Notes under the pieces: model-generated
What the model was told of the DNA's origin: nothing
Database searches by the model: none
Seen by the model: only the letters and a program-made list of their open reading frames with translations
Assembly (NCBI GenBank): GCA_030998225.1
Contig: JAPYXD010000741.1
Coordinates: forward strand, 1,674,001 to 1,738,000
Direction: 5' to 3'
Source: Diplolepis rosae
Lineage: Eukaryota > Arthropoda > Insecta > Hymenoptera > Diplolepididae
DNA: 64,000 nucleotides
Part shown: one piece after another, positions 18,586 through 35,199 of the stretch
Numbering within the stretch: position 1 is the stretch's first letter
Layout of the letters: the number at the start of each line of letters is the position of its first letter
Program-made: the position numbers and the translations under genes

Positions 18586-21500
18586 TCAGCACGTTATTCA
18601 AAATAAGATTGAAATAAAATATAAAATTAATTAACAACTGCCTGGTTGTATTAAACATTCAACATGTTATTCAAGTAAGATTAAAATAAAACATAAGATT
18701 AAAGAACAACATCTTGGTTGTATTAAACACTCAGCACGTTATTCAAAATACGAATGAAAGAAAATATATAATCAAGTAACAACTGCCTGATTGTTTTAAA
18801 CACTCAGCAAGTTCTTCAAGTGTGATTAAGTTAATATATAAAATTAATGAACAACTGCCTGGTTGTATTAAATACTCAGCACGTTATTCAAAATTAGATT
18901 GAAATAAAATATGAAATCAAGTATCAACTGCCTTGTTGTATTAATCACTCAACACGTTATTTAAGTAAGATTGAAATAAAACATTAGATTACAGAACAAC
19001 TGCCTGGTTGTATTAAACACTCAGCACGTTATTCAACATAAAATTGAAATAAAATATAAGACAAAAGTACAACTGCCGGGTTGTATTAAACACACAGAAA
19101 GTTATTCAAGTGTGATTAAAATAATATATCAAATTAAATAGTAACTGCCTGGTTGTATTAAACACGTTATTCAAGTAAGATTAAAATAAAATGCAAAATC
19201 AAAGAACAACTACCTGGTTGTATTCAACACTCAACACGTTATTCAAGTGGGATTAAAATAAAATATAACATGAATGAACAACTGCCTGGTTGTACTAAAC
19301 ACTCAGCACGTTATTCAAAATAAGATTGAAATAAAATATAAAATTAATTAACAACTGCCTGGTTGTATTAAACATTCAACATGTTATTCAAGTAAGATTA
19401 AAATAAAACATAAGATTAAAGAACAACATCCTGGTTGTATTAAACACTCAGCACGTTATTCAAAATTAGATTGAAATAAAATATGAAATCAAGTATCAAC
19501 TGCCTGGTTGTATTAAACACTCAACACGTTATTCAAGTAAGATTGAAATAAAACATTAGATTACAGAACAACTGCCTGGTTGTATTAAACACTCAGCACG
19601 TTATTCAACATAAAATTGAAATAAAATATAAGACAAAAGTACAACTGCCGGGTTGTATTAAACACACAGCAAGTTATTCAATTGTGATTAAAATAATATA
19701 TAAAATGAAAGAACAACGGCCTGGTTGTATTATACATTCAACACGTTATTCAAGTAAGATTAAAATAAAATGCAAAATCAAAGAACAACTACCTGGTTGT
19801 ATTAAACACACAGCAAGCTCTTCAAGTAAGATTAAAATAAAATATAAGATTAAAGAACAACAGCCTGGTTGTATTTAACACTCAGCACGTTATTCAAAAT
19901 AAGATTGAAATGAAATATGATATAAAAGAACAGCTTCCGGGTTGTATTAAACACTCGGCACGTTATTCTAAATAAGATTGAAATAAAATATAAGATAAAA
20001 GAACAACTGCCTGGTGGGATTAAACACACAGAAAGTTATTCAAGTTTGATTAAAATAATATATAAAATGAAATAACAACTGCCTGGTTGTATTAAACACT
20101 TTATTCAAGTAAGATTAAAATAAAACATAAGATTAAAGAACAACTGTCTGGTTGTATTTAACACTCCGCACCTTATTCAACATAAGATTGAAATAAAACA
20201 TAAAATCAAGTAACAAACTGCCTGGTTGTATTAAACACTCAGCACCTTATTCAAATTAAGATTGAAATAAAATATAAGATAAAAGAACAACTGCCTGGTG
20301 GTTTTAAACACACAAAAAGTATTCAAGTGTGATTAAAATAATATATAAAATGAAATAACAACTGCCTGGTTGTATTAAACACTCAGCACGTTATTCAAAA
20401 TTAGATTGAAATAAAATATAAAATCAATTAACAACTGCCTGGCTGTATTAAACACTCGGCACGTTATTCTAAATAAGATTGAAATAAAATATAAGATAAA
20501 AGAACAACTGCCTGGTGGTTTTAAACACACAAAAAATTATTCAAGTTTGATTAAATCAATATATAAAATGGAATAACAACTGCCTGGTTGTATTAAACAC
20601 TCAGCACCTTATTCAACATAAGATTGAAATAAAATATAAAATCAAGTAACAACTGCCTGGTTGTATTAAACACTCGGCACGTTATTCTAAATAAGATTGA
20701 AATAAAATATAAGATTAAAGAACAACATCCTGGTTGTATTAAACACTCAGCACGTTATTCGAAATAAGATTGAAATAAAATATAAAATCACGTATCAACT
20801 GCCTGGCTGTATTAAACGCTCAACAGTTTATTCATGTAAGATTAAAATTAAACATAAGATTAAAGAACAACATCCTGGTTGTATTATACATTCAACACGT
20901 TATTCAAGTAAGATTAAAATAAAATGCAAAATCAAAGAACAACTACCTGGTTGTATTAAAACACTCAACACTTTATTCAAGTAGGATTAAAATAAAATAT
21001 AAGATCGAAGAACAACTGCCTGGTTGTAGTAAACACTCAGCGCGTTATTCAAAATAAGATTGAAATGAAATATAAAATCACGCATCAACTGCCTGGTTGT
21101 ATTAAACACACAGCAAATTATTCAACTGTGATTAAGTTAATACATAAAATGAATGAACAACTGCCTGGTTGTATTAAACACTCAGCACGTTATTCAAAAT
21201 AAGATTGAAATAAAATATGAAATCAAGTATCAGCTGCCTTGTTGTATTAATCACTCTACACGTTATTCAAGTATGATTAAAATAAAACATAATATTAAAG
21301 AACAACATCCTGGTTGTATTATACATTCAACACCTTATAGAAGTAAGATTAGAATAAAATGCAAAATCAAAGAACAACTATCTGGTTGTATTAAACACTC
21401 AACACGTTATTCAAGTAAGATTAAAATAAAACATAAGATTAAAGAACAACATCCTGGTTGTACTATACATTCAACACCTTATACAAGTAAGATAAAAATA

Positions 21501-24500
21501 AAATGCAAAATCAAAGAACAACTACCTGGTTGTATTAAACACTCAACACGTTATTCAAAATACGAATGAAATAAAATATATAATCAAGTAACAACTGCCT
21601 GGTTTTTTTAAACACTCAGCACGTTATTCAAAATAAGATTGAAATAAAATATCTGATAAAAGAACAACTGCATGGTTGTATTAAACACACAGCATGCTAT
21701 TCAACTGTGATTAAAATAATATGTAACATGAATGAACAACTGCCTGGTTGTATTAAACACTCAGCACGTTGTTCAAAATTAGATTGAAATACAATATAAA
21801 ATCACGAATCAACTGCCTGGTTGTATTAAACACTCAACACGTTATTCAAGTAAGATTAGAATAAAATGCAAAATCAAAGAACAACTATCTGGTTGTATTG
21901 AACACTCAACACGTTATTCAAGTAGGATTAAAATAAAACATAAAATTAAAGTACAACATCCTGGTTGTATTATACATTCAACACCTTATACAAGTAAGAT
22001 TAGAATAAAATGCAAAATCAAAGAACAACTACCTGGTTGTATTAAACACTCAACACGTTATTCAAGTAGGATTAAAATAAAACTAAAAATTAAAGTACAA
22101 CATCCTGGTTGTATTATACATTCAACACCTTATACAAGTAAGATTAAAATAAAATGCAAAATTAAAGAACAACATCCTGGTTGTATTAAACACTCAGCAC
22201 GTTATTCAAAATTCGAATGAAATCAAATATATAATCAAGTAACGACTGCCTGGTTGTAGTAAACACTCAGCACGTTATTCAAAATAAGAGTGAAATGAAA
22301 TATAATATAAAAGAACAGCTGCCGGGTTGTATTAAACACACAGCATGTTATTCAACTGTGATTAAAATAATACATAACATGAATGAACAACTGCCTGGTT
22401 GTACTAAACACTCAGCGCGTTATTCAAAATAAGATTGAAATGAAATATAAAATCACGCATCAACTGCCTGGTTGTATTAAACACACAGCAAATTATTTAA
22501 AATACAAATGAAATAAAATATATAATCAAGTAACAACTGCCTGGTTGTTTTAAAAACAGGCAAGTTCTTCAAGTGTGATTAAGTTAATATATAAAATTAA
22601 TGAACAACTGCCTGGTTGTATTAAATACTCAGCGCGTTATTCAAAATTAGATTGAAATAAAATATGAAATGAAGTATCAGCTGCCTTGATGTATTAATCA
22701 CTCAACACGTTATTCAAGTAAGATTAAAATGAAACATAAGATTAAACAACAACTGCCTGGTGGGATTAAACACACAGCACGTTATTCAAGTAAGATTAAA
22801 ATAGTATATAAGATCGAAGAACAACGGCCTGGTTGTATTCAACACTCAGCACTTTTTTCAAAATAAGATTGAAATAAAATATAAGATAAAGGCACAACTG
22901 CCTGGTGGTATTAAACACACAGGAAGTTATTCAATTGTGATTCAAATAATATATAAAATGAAAGAACAACGGCCTGGTTGTATTATACATTCAACACGTT
23001 ATTCAAGTAAGATTAAAGTAAAATGCAAAATCAAATAACAACTACATGGTTGTATTAAACACTCAACACGTTATTCAAGTAAGATTAAAATAAAACATAA
23101 GATTAAAGAACAACATCCTGGTTGTATTAAACACTCAGCACGTTATTCGAAATATGATTGAAATAAAATATAAAATCTCGTATCAACTGCCTGGCTGTAT
23201 TAAACACTCAACACTTTATTCATGTAAGATTAAAATAAAACATAAGATTAAAGAACAACTGCCTGTTGGTATTAAAAACACAGAAAGTTATTCAAGTATG
23301 ATTAAAATAATATATAAAATGAAATAACAACTGCCTGGTTGTATTAAACACTCAGCACGTTATTCAAAATTAGATTGAAATAAAATATAAAATAAAGTAA
23401 CAACTGCTTGGTTGTATTAATCGCTCAGCACGTTATTCAAAATAAGATTGAAATAAAATATAAGATAAAGGCACAACTGCCAGGTTGTATTAAACACACA
23501 GCAAATTATTCAACTGTGATTAAAATAATATATAACATGAATGAACAACTGCCTGGTTGTACTAAACACTCAGCACGTTATTCAAAATAAGATTGAAATA
23601 AAATATAAAATTAATTAACAACTGCCTGGTTGTATTAAACACTCAACACGTTATTCAAGTAAGATTAAAATAAAACATAAGATTAAAGAACAACATCCTG
23701 GTTGTATTAAACACTCAGCACGTTATTCGAAATAAGATTGAAATAAAATATAAAATCACGTATCAACTGCCTGGCTGTATTAAACACTCAACAGTTTATT
23801 CATGTAAGATTAAAATAAAACATAAGATTAAAGAACAACATCCTGGTTGTATTATACATTCAACACCTTATACAAGTAAGATTAGAATAAAATGCAAAAT
23901 CAAAGAACAACTATCTGGTTGTATTAAACACTCAACACGTTATTCAAGTAGGATTAAAATAAAATATAAGATCGAAGAACAACTGCCTGGTTGTAGTAAA
24001 CACTCAGCACGTTATTCAAAATAAGATTGAAATGAAATATAAAATCACGTATCAACTGCCTGGTTGTATTAAACACTCAGCACGTTATTCAAAATTCGAA
24101 TGAAATCAAATATATAATCAAGTAACGACTGCCTGGTTTTTTTTAAACACACAGGAAGTTCTTCAAGTGTGATTAAGTTAATATATAAAATTATTTAACA
24201 ACTGCCTGGTTGTATTAAACACTCAACACGTTATTCAAGTAAGATTAAAATAAAACATAAGATTAAAGAACAACATCCTGGTTGTTTTATACATTCAACA
24301 CCTTATACAAGTAAGATTAGAATAAAATGCAAAATCAAAGAACAACTATCTGGTTGTATTAAACACTCAACACGTTATTCAAGTAGGATTAAAATAAAAT
24401 ATAAGATCGAAGAACAACTGCCTGGTTGTACTAAACACTCAGCACGTTATTCAAAATAAGATTGAAATAAAATATAAAATTAATTAACAACTGCCTGGTT

Positions 24501-27500
24501 GTATTAAACACACAGCACGCTATTCAACTGTGATTAAAATAATATATAACATGAATGAACAACTGCCTGGTTGTATTAAATACTCAGCACGTTATTCGAA
24601 ATAAGATTGAAATAAAATATAAAATCACGTATCAACTGCCTGGCTGTATTAAATATTCAGCAAGTTATTTAAAATACGAATGAAATAAAATATATAATCA
24701 AGTAACAACTGCCTGGTTGTTTTAAACACACAGCAAGTTCTTCAAGTGTGATTAAGTTAATATATAAAATTAATGAACAACTGCCTGGTTGTATTAAATA
24801 CTCAGCACGTTATTCAAAATTAGATTGAAATAAAATATGAAATCAAGTATCAGCTGCCTTGTTGTATTAATCACTCAACACGTTATTTAAGTAAGATTAA
24901 AATGAAACATAAGATTAAACAACAACTGCCTGGTGGGATTAAACACACAGCACGTTATTCAAGTAAGATTAAAATAGTATATAAGATCGAAGAACAACGG
25001 CCTGGTTGTATTCAACACTCAGCACTTTTTTCAAAATAAGATTGAAATAAAATATAAGATAAAGGCACAACTGCCTGGTGGTATTAAACACACAGGAAGT
25101 TATTCAATTGTGATTAAAATAATATATAAAATGAAAGAACAACGGCCTGGTTGTATTATACATTCAACACGTTATTCAAGTAAGATTAAAGTAAAATGCA
25201 AAATCAAATAACAACTACCTGGTTGTATTAAACACTCAACACGTTATTCAAGTAAGATTAAAATAAAACATAAGATTAAAGAACAACATCCTGGTTGTAT
25301 TATACATTCAACACCTTATACAAGTAAGATTAGAATAAAATGCAAAATCAAAGAACAACTATCTGGTTGTATTAAACACTCAACACGTTATTCAAGTAGG
25401 ATTAAAATAAAATATAAGATCGAAGAACAACTGCCTGGTTGTATTAAACACTCAGCACGTTATTCAAAATAAGATTGAAATAAAATATAAAATTAATCAA
25501 CAACTGCCGGGTTGTATTAAACACACAGCAAATTATTCAACTGTGATTAAAATAATATATAACATGAATGAACAACTGCCTGGTTGTACTAAACACTCAG
25601 CACGTTATTCAAAATAAGATTGAAATAAAATATAAAATCACGTATCAACTGCCTGGCTGTATTAAACACTCAGCACGTTATTCAAAATACGAATGAAATA
25701 AAATATATAATCAAGTAACAACTGCCTGTTTGTTTTAAACACACAGCAAGTTCTTCAAATGTGATTAAGTTAATATATAAAATTAATTAACAACTGCCTG
25801 GTTGTATTAAACTCTCAACACGTTATTCAAGTAAGATTAAAATAAAACATAAGATTAAAGAACAACATCCTGGTTGTATTAAACACTCAGCACGTTATTC
25901 AAAATTCGAATGAAATAAAATATATAATCAAGTAACAACTGCCTGGTTTTTTTTAAACACACAGCAAGTTCTTCAAATGTGATTAAGTTAATATATAAAA
26001 TTAATGAACAACTGCCTGGTTGTATTAAATACTCAGCGCGTTATTCAAAATTAGATTGAAATAAAATATGAAATGAAGTATCAGCTGCCTTGATGTATTA
26101 ATCACTCAACACGTTATTTAAGTAAGATTGAAATAAAACATTAGATTACAGAACAACTGCCTGGTTGTATTAAACACTCAGCACATTATTCAAGTAAGAT
26201 TAAAATAGTATATAAGATCGAAGAACAACGGCCTGGTTGTATTCAACACTCAGCACTTTTTTCAAAATAAGATTGAAATAAAATATAAGATAAAGGCACA
26301 ACTGCCTGGTGGTATTAAACACACAGGAAGTTATTCAATTGTGATTCAAATAATATATAAAATGAAAGAACAACGGCCTGGTTGTATTATACATTCAACA
26401 CGTTATTCAAGTAAGATTAAAGTAAAATGCAAAATCAAATAACAACTACATGGTTGTATTAAACACTCAACACGTTATTCAAGTAAGATTAAAATAAAAC
26501 ATAAGATTAAAGAACAACATCCTGGTTGTATTAAACACTCAGCACGTTATTCGAAATATGATTGAAATAAAATATAAAATCTCGTATCAACTGCCTGGCT
26601 GTATTAAACACTCAACACTTTATTCATGTAAGATTAAAATAAAACATAAGATTAAAGAACAACTGCGTGGTGGTATTAAAAACACAGAAAGTGATTCAAG
26701 TGTGATTAAAAAAATATATAAAATAAAATAACAACTGCCTAGTTGTATTAAACACTCAGCATGTTATTCTAAATAAGTCTGTAATAAAAAATAAGATATA
26801 AGAACAACTGCCTGGTGGTATTAAACACACAGAAAGTTATTCAAGTGTGATTAAAATAATATATAAAATGAAATAACAACTGCCTGGTTGTATTAAACGC
26901 TGAGCACGTTATTCAAGTAAGATTAAAATAAAACATATGATTAAAGAACAACATCCTGGTTGTATTAAACACTCAGCACGTTATTCGAAATATGATTGAA
27001 ATAAAATATAAAATCTCGTATCAACTGCCTGGCTGTATTAAACACTCAACACTTTATTCATGTAAGATTAAAATAAAACATAAGATTAAAGAACAACTGC
27101 CTATTGGTATTAAACACACAGAACGTTATTCAAGTGTGATTAAAATAATATATAAAATGAAATAACAACTGCCTAGTTGTATTAAACGCTCAGCACGTTA
27201 TTCAAAATTAGATTAAAATAAAATATAAAATCAAGTAACAACTGCCTGGTTGTATTAAACACTCGGCACGTTATTCTAAATAAGATTGAAATAAAATATA
27301 AGATTAAAGAACAACATCCTGGTTGTATCAAACACTCAGCACGTTATTCGAAATGAGATTGAAATAAAATATAAAATCACGTATCAACTGCCTGGCTGTA
27401 TTAAACACTCAACACTTTATTCAAGTAAGATTAAAATAAAACATAAGATTAAAGAACAACATCCTGGTTGTATTAAACACTCAGCACGTTATTCGAAATA

Positions 27501-30500
27501 AGATTGAAATAAAATATAAAATCACGTATCAACTGCCTGGCTGTATTAAACACTCAACACTTTATTCATGTAAGATTAAAATAAAACATAAGATTAAAGA
27601 ACAACTGCCTGGTTGTATTTAACACTCAGCACCTTATTCAACATAAGATTGAAATAAAATATAAAATCAAGTAACAACTGCCTGGTTGTATTAAACACTC
27701 GGCACGTTATTCGAAATGAGATTGAAATAAAATATAAAATGAAATAACAACTGCCTGGTTGTATTAAACACTCAGCACCTTATTCAACATAAGATTGAAA
27801 TAAAACATGAAATAAATTAACAAACTGCCTGGTTTTATTAAACACTCAGCACTTTATTCAAATGAAGATTGAAATAAAATATAAGATAAAAGCACAACTG
27901 CCTGGTGGTATTAAACACTCAGCACCTTATTCAACATAAGATTGAAATAAAATATAAAATCACGTATCAACTGCCTGGTTGTATTAAACACTCGACACCT
28001 TATTCTAAATAAGATTGAAATAAAATATAAGATAAAAGAACAACTGCCTGGTGGTTTTAAACACACAAAAAGTTATTCAAGTTTGATTAAAATAATACAT
28101 AAAATGAAATAACAACTGTCTGGTTGTATTAAACACGCAGCACTTTATTCAACATAAGATTGAAATAAAATATAAAATCAAGTAACAACTGCCTGGTTGT
28201 ATTAAACACTCAGCACTTTATTCAAATGAAGATTGAAATAAAATATAAGATTAAAGAACAACTGCCTGGTGGTATTAAACACTCAGCACCTTATTCAACA
28301 TAAGATTGAAATAAAATATAAAATCACGTATCAACTGCCTGGTTGTATTAAACACTCGACACGTTATTCTAAATAAGATTTAAATAAAATATAAGATAAA
28401 AGAACAACTGCCTGGTGGTTTTAAACACACAAAAAGTTATTCAAGTTTGATTGAAATAATATATAAAATGAAATAACAACTGCCTGGTTGTATTAAACAC
28501 TCAGCACTTTATTCAACATAAGATTGAAATAAAATATAAAATCAAGTAACAACTGCCTGGTTGTATTAAACACTCGGCACGTTATTCTAAATAAGATTGA
28601 AATAAAATATAAGATTAAAGAACAACATCCTGGTTGTATCAAACACTCAGCACGTTATACGAAATAAGATTGAAATAAAATATAAAATCACGTATCAACT
28701 GCCTGGCTGTATTAAACACTCAACACTTTATTCAAGTAAGATTAAAATAAAACATAAGATTAAAGAACAACATCCTGGTTGTATTAAACACTCAGCACGT
28801 TATTCGAAATAAGATTGAAATAAAATATAAAATCACGTATCAACTGCCTGGCTGTATTAAACACTCAACACTTTATTCATGTAAGATTAAAATAAAACAT
28901 AAGATTAAAGAACAACTGTCTGGTTGTATTTAACACTCCGCACCTTATTCAACATAAGATTGAAATAAAATATAAAATCAAGTAACAACTGCCTGGTTGT
29001 ATTAAACACTCGGCACGTTATTCTAAATAAGATTGAAATAAAATATAAGATTAAAGAACAACATCCTGGTTGTATTAAACACTCAGCACCTTATTCAACA
29101 TAAGATTGAAATAAAACATGAAATAAATTAACAAACTGCCTGGTTTTATTAAACACTCAGCACTTTATTCAAATGAAGATTGAAATAAAATATAAGATAA
29201 AAGCACAACTGCCTGGTTGTATTAAACACTCAGCACCTTATTCAACATAAGATTGAAATAAAATATAAAATTAATTAACAACTGCCTGGTTGTATTAAAC
29301 ACTCAACACGTTATTCAAGTAAGATTAAAATAAAACATAAGATTAAAGAACAACATCCTGGTTGTATTAAACACTCAGCACGTTATTCGAAATAAGATTG
29401 AAATAAAATTTAAAATCACGTATCAACTGCCTGGCTGTATTAAACACTCAAATGTTTATTCATGTAAGATTAAAATAAAACATAAGATTAAAGAACAACA
29501 TCCTGGTTGTATTAAACACTCAACACGTTATTCAAGTAGGATTAAAATAAAATATAAGATCGAAGAACAACTGCCTGGTTGTAGTCAACACTCAGCACTT
29601 TATTCAAAATAAGATTGAAATGAAATATAATATAAAAGAACAGCTACCGGGTTGTATTAAACACACAGCAAATTATTCAACTGTGATTATAATAATATAT
29701 AAAAGGAATGAACAACTGTCTGGATGTATTAAACGCTCAGCAGGTTATTCAAAATAAGATTGAAATAAAATATAAAATGAAACAACAACTGCCTGGTTGT
29801 ATCATACATTCAACACGTTATTCAAGTAAGATTGAAATAAATCATCAGATCACAGAACGACTGCCTGGTTGTAGTAAAAGCTCAGCACTTTATTCAAAAT
29901 AAGATTGAAATAAAATATAAGATAAAGGCACAACTGCCTGGTGGTATTAAACACACAGGAAGTTATTCAATTGTGATTAAAATAATATATAAAATGAAAG
30001 AACAACGGCCTGGTTGTATTAAACACTCAACACGTTATTCAAGTAAGATTAAAATAAAACATAAGATTAAAGAAGAACATCCTGGTTGTATTAAATACTC
30101 AGCACGTTATTCGAAATAAGATTGAAATAAAATATAAAATCTCGTATCAACTGCCTGGCTGTATTAAACACTCAACACGTTATTCATAATAAGATTGAAA
30201 TGAAATATAAGATAAAAGAACAACTGCCTGGTGGTATTAAACACACAGAAAGTTATTCAAGTTTGATTAAAATAATATATAAAATGAAATAACAACTGCC
30301 TGGTTGTATTAAACACTGAACACGTTATTCAAGTAAGATTAAAATAAAACATAAGATTAAAGAACAACATCCTGGTTGTATTAAACACTCAGCACGTTAT
30401 TCGAAATAAGATTGAAATAAAATATAAAATCACGTATCAACTGCCTGGCTGTATTAAACACTCAACACGTTATTCATAATAAGATTGAAATGAAATATAA

Positions 30501-32065
30501 GATAAAAGAACAACTGCCTGGTGGTATTAAACACTCAGAAAGTTATTCAAGTGTGATTAAAATAATATATAAAATGAAATAACAACTGCCTGGTTGTATT
30601 AAACACTCAGCACGTTATTCAAAATTAGATTGAAATAAAATATAAGATAAAAGAACAACTGCCTGGTGGTTTTAAACACACAAAAAGTTATTCAAGTGTG
30701 ATTAAAATAATATATAAAATGTAATAACAACTGCCTGGTTGTATTAAACACTCTTTTCAAGTAAGATTAAAAAAAAATAGGATTAAAGAACAACTGTCTG
30801 GTTGTATTTAACACTCCGCACCTTATTCAACATAAGATTGAAATAAAACATAAAATCAAGTAACAAACTGCCTGGTTGTATTAAACACTGAACACGTTAT
30901 TCAAGTAAGATTAAAATAAAACATAAGATTAAAGAACAACTGCCTGGTTGTATTAAATACTCAGCACGTTATTCGAAATAAGATTGAAATAAAATATAAA
31001 ATCTCGTATCAACTGCCTGGCTGTATTAAACACTCAACACGTTATTCATAATAAGATTGAAATGAAATATAAGATAAAAGAACAACTGCCTGGTGGTATT
31101 AAACACTCAGAAAGTTATTCAAGTGTGATTAAAATAATATATAAAATGAAATAACAACTGCCTGGTTGTATTAAACACTCAGCACGTTATTCAAAATAAG
31201 ATTGAAATAAAATATAAGATAAAAGAACAACTGCCTGGTGGTTTTAAACACACAAAAAGTTATTCAAGTGTGATTAAAATAATATATAAAATGTAATAAC
31301 AACTGCCTGGTTGTATTAAACACTCTTTTCAAGTAAGATTAAAAAAAAAATAGGATTAAAGAACAAATGTCTGGTTGTATTTAACACTCAGAACCTTATT
31401 CAACATAAGATTGAAATAAAATGTAAAATCAAGTAACAACTGCCTGGTTGTATTAAACACTCACCACGTTATTCAAGTAAGATTGAAATAAAACATTAGA
31501 TTACAGAACAACTGCCTAGTTGTATTAAACACACAGCAAGTTATTCAAAATAAGATTGAAATAAAATATAAGATAAAAGAAAAACTGCCTGGTGGTATTA
31601 AACAAACAGAAAGTTATTAAAGTGTGATTAAAATAATATATGAAATGAAATAACAACTGCCTGGTTGTATTAAACACTCATCACGTTATTCAAAATAAGA
31701 TTGAAATGAAATATAAGATAAAAGAACAACTGCGTGGTGGTATTAAACACTTTATTCAAGTACGATTAAAATAAAACATAAGATTAAAGAACAACTGCAT
31801 GGTTTTATATAACACTCTGCACCTTATTCAACATAAGATTGAAATAAAATATAAAATCAAAAAACAACTGCCTGGTTGTATTAAACAATCAGCACGTTAT
31901 TCAAAATTAGATTGAAATCAAATATGAAATCATGTATAAACTGCCTGGTTGTATTAAAGACTCAACACGTTATTCAAGTGTGATTAAAATAATATATAAA
32001 ATGAAAGAACAAAGGCCTGGTTCTATTATACATTCAACGCGTTTTTCAATTAAGATTAAAACAAA

Positions 32066-33585
32066 ATATAAGATTAAAGAACAACTGCATGGTTTTATAT
32101 AACACTCTGCACCTTATTCAACATAAGATTGAAATAAAATATAAAATCAAGAAACAATTGCCTGGATGTATTAAACAGTCAGCACGTTATTCAAGTGAGA
32201 TTAAAATAAGACATAAGATTAAAGAACAACTACCTGGTTGTATTAAACACTCAAAGCGTTATTCAAGTAGGATTAAAATAAAATATAAGACCGAAGAACA
32301 ACTGCCTGGTTGTAGTAATCACTCAGCACGTTATTCAAAATAAGATTGAAATGAATTATAAGATAAAAGAACAACTGCCTGGTGGTATTAAACACTCAGA
32401 AAGTTATTCAAGTGTGATTAAAATAATATATAAAATGAAATAACAACTGCCTGGTTGTACTAAACAATTTATTCAAGTAAGATTAAAATAAAACATAAGA
32501 TTAAAGAACAACTGCCTGGTTGTATTTAACACTCAGCAAGTTATTCAGGTGTGATTAAATTAATACATAAAATGAATGAATAATTGCATGGTGGTATTAA
32601 ACACACAGAAAGTTATTCAAGTGTGATTAAAATAATATATAAAATGAAATAACAACTGCCTGGTTGTATTAAACACTCAGCACGTTATTCAAAATTAGAT
32701 TGAAATAAAATATAAAATCACGTATCAACTGTCTGGTTGTATTAAAAACTCGGCACGTTATTCTAAATAAGATTGAAATAAAATATAAGATAAAAGAACA
32801 ACTGCCTGGTGGTTTTAAACACACAAAAAGTTATTCAAGTGTGATTAAAATAATATATAAAATGAAATAACAACTGCCTGGTTGTATTAAACACTTTATT
32901 CAAGTACGATTAAAATAAAACATAAGATTAAAGAACAACTGCATGGTTTTATATAACACTCTGCACCTTATTCAACATAAGATTGAAATAAAATATAAAA
33001 TCAAGAAACAATTGCCTGGATGTATTAAACAGTCAGCACGTTATTCAAGTGAGATTAAAATAAGACATAAGATTAAAGAACAACTACCTGGTTGTATTAA
33101 ACACTCAAAGCGTTATTCAAGTAGGATTAAAATAAAATATAAGACCGAAGAACAACTGCCTGGTTGTAGTAATCACTCAGCACGTTATTCAAAATAAGAT
33201 TGAAATGAATTATAAGATAAAAGAACAACTGCCTGGTGGTATTAAACACTCAGAAAGTTATTCAAGTGTGATTAAAATAATATATAAAATGAAATAACAA
33301 CTGCCTGGTTGTATTAAACACTTTATTCAAGTAAGATTAAAATAAAACATAAGATTAAAGAACAACTGCCTGGTTGTATTTAACACTCAGCAAGTTATTC
33401 AGGTGTGATTAAATTGAAACATAAAATGAATGAATAATTGCATGGTGGTATTAAACACACAGAAAGTTATTCAAGTGTGATTAAAATAATATATCAAATG
33501 AAATAACAACTGCCTGGTTGTATTAAACACTCAGCACGTTATTCAAAATTAGATTGAAATAAAATATAAAATCACGTATCAACTG
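32066..33585. repeat. Local direct duplication in the satellite, offset 854 bp
   Basis: About 670 bp starting near 32066 recur almost unchanged from near 32920. The rare words GCATGGTTTTATATAACACT, AAGACCGAAG and CAGGTGTGATTAAATT occur in both. The offset of 854 bp is twelve monomers less one short deletion. Confidence 0.85.
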
Positions 33586-35199
33586 CCTGGTTGTATAAAA
33601 CACTCAGCAAGTTATTCAAGTATGATTAAAATAATATATAAAATGAAAGAACAACGGCCTGGTTCTATTATACATTCAACGCGTTATTCAAGTAAGATTA
33701 CAATAAAACATAAGATTAAAGAACAACATCCTGGTTGTATTAAACACTCAGCACGTTATTCGAAATAAGATTGAAATAAAATATAAAATCACGTATCAAC
33801 TGCCTGGTTGTATAAAACACTCAGCAAGTTATTCAAGTGTGATTAAAATAATATATCAAATGAAATAACAACTGCCTGGTTGTATTAAACACTCAGCACG
33901 TTATTCAAAATTAGATTGAAATAAAATATAAAATCACGTATCAACTGCCTGGTTGTATAAAACATTCAGAAAGTTATTCAAGTGTGATTAAAATAATATA
34001 TAAAATGAAAGAACAAAGGCCTGGTTCTATTATACATTCAACGCGTTATTCAAGTAAGATTACAATAAAACATAAGATTAAAGAACAACATCCTGGTTGT
34101 ATTAAACACTCAGCACGTTATTCGAAATAAGATTGAAATAAAATATAAAATCACGTATCAACTGCCTGGCTGTATTAAACACTCAACACTTTATTCATGT
34201 AAGATTAAAATAAAACATAAGATTAAAGAACAACATCCTGGTTGTATTAAACACTCAGCACGTTATTCGAAATAAGATTGAAATAAAATATAAAATCACG
34301 TATCAACTGCCTGGCTGTATTAAACACTCAACACTTTATTCATGTAAGATTAAAATAGAACATAAGATTAAAGAACAACTGTCTGGTTGTATTTAACACT
34401 CCGCACCTTATTCAACATAAGATTGAAATAAAATATAAGATAAAAGAACAACTGCCTGGTGGTTTTAAACACACAAAAAGTTATTCAAGTTTGATTAAAA
34501 TAATACATAAAATGAAATAACAACTGCCTGGTTGTATTAAACACTCAGCACCTTATTCAACATAAGATTGAAATAAAATATAAAATCAAGTAACAACTGC
34601 CTGGTTGTATTAAACACTCGGCACGTTATTCTAAATAAGATTGAAATAAAATATAAGATTAAAGAACAACATCCTGGTTGTATCAAACACTCAGCACGTT
34701 ATTCGAAATGAGATTGAAATAAAATATAAAATCACGTATCAACTGCCTGGCTGTATTAAACACTCAACACTTTATTCAAGTAAGATTAAAATAAAACATA
34801 AGATTAAAGAACAACATCCTGGTTGTATTAAACACTCAGCACGTTATTCGAAATAAGATTGAAATAAAATATAAAATTAATTAACAACTGCCTGGTTGTA
34901 TTAAACACTCAACACGTTATTCATGTAAGATTAAAATAAAACATAAGATTAAAGAACAACTGTCTGGTTGTATTTAACACTCCGCACCTTATTCAACATA
35001 AGATTGAAATAAAATATAAGATAAAAGAACAACTGCCTGGTGGTTTTAAACACACAAAAAATTATTCAAGTTTGATTAAATCAATATATAAAATGAAATA
35101 ACAACTGCCTGGTTGTATTAAACACTCAGCACCTTATTCAACATAAGATTGAAATAAAATATAAAATCAAGTAACAACTGCCTGGTTGTATTAAACACT

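Noticed and set aside
21153..21569. 138-codon ORF and similar ORFs (19684-19878, 23408-23590, 29708-29902, 32089-32343, 32943-33197, 50840-51049, 63194-63379) as genes
   Set aside because: They are in-phase runs of the 72-bp satellite and end wherever a common monomer variant brings TAA into frame. No start context or non-repeat coding sequence.
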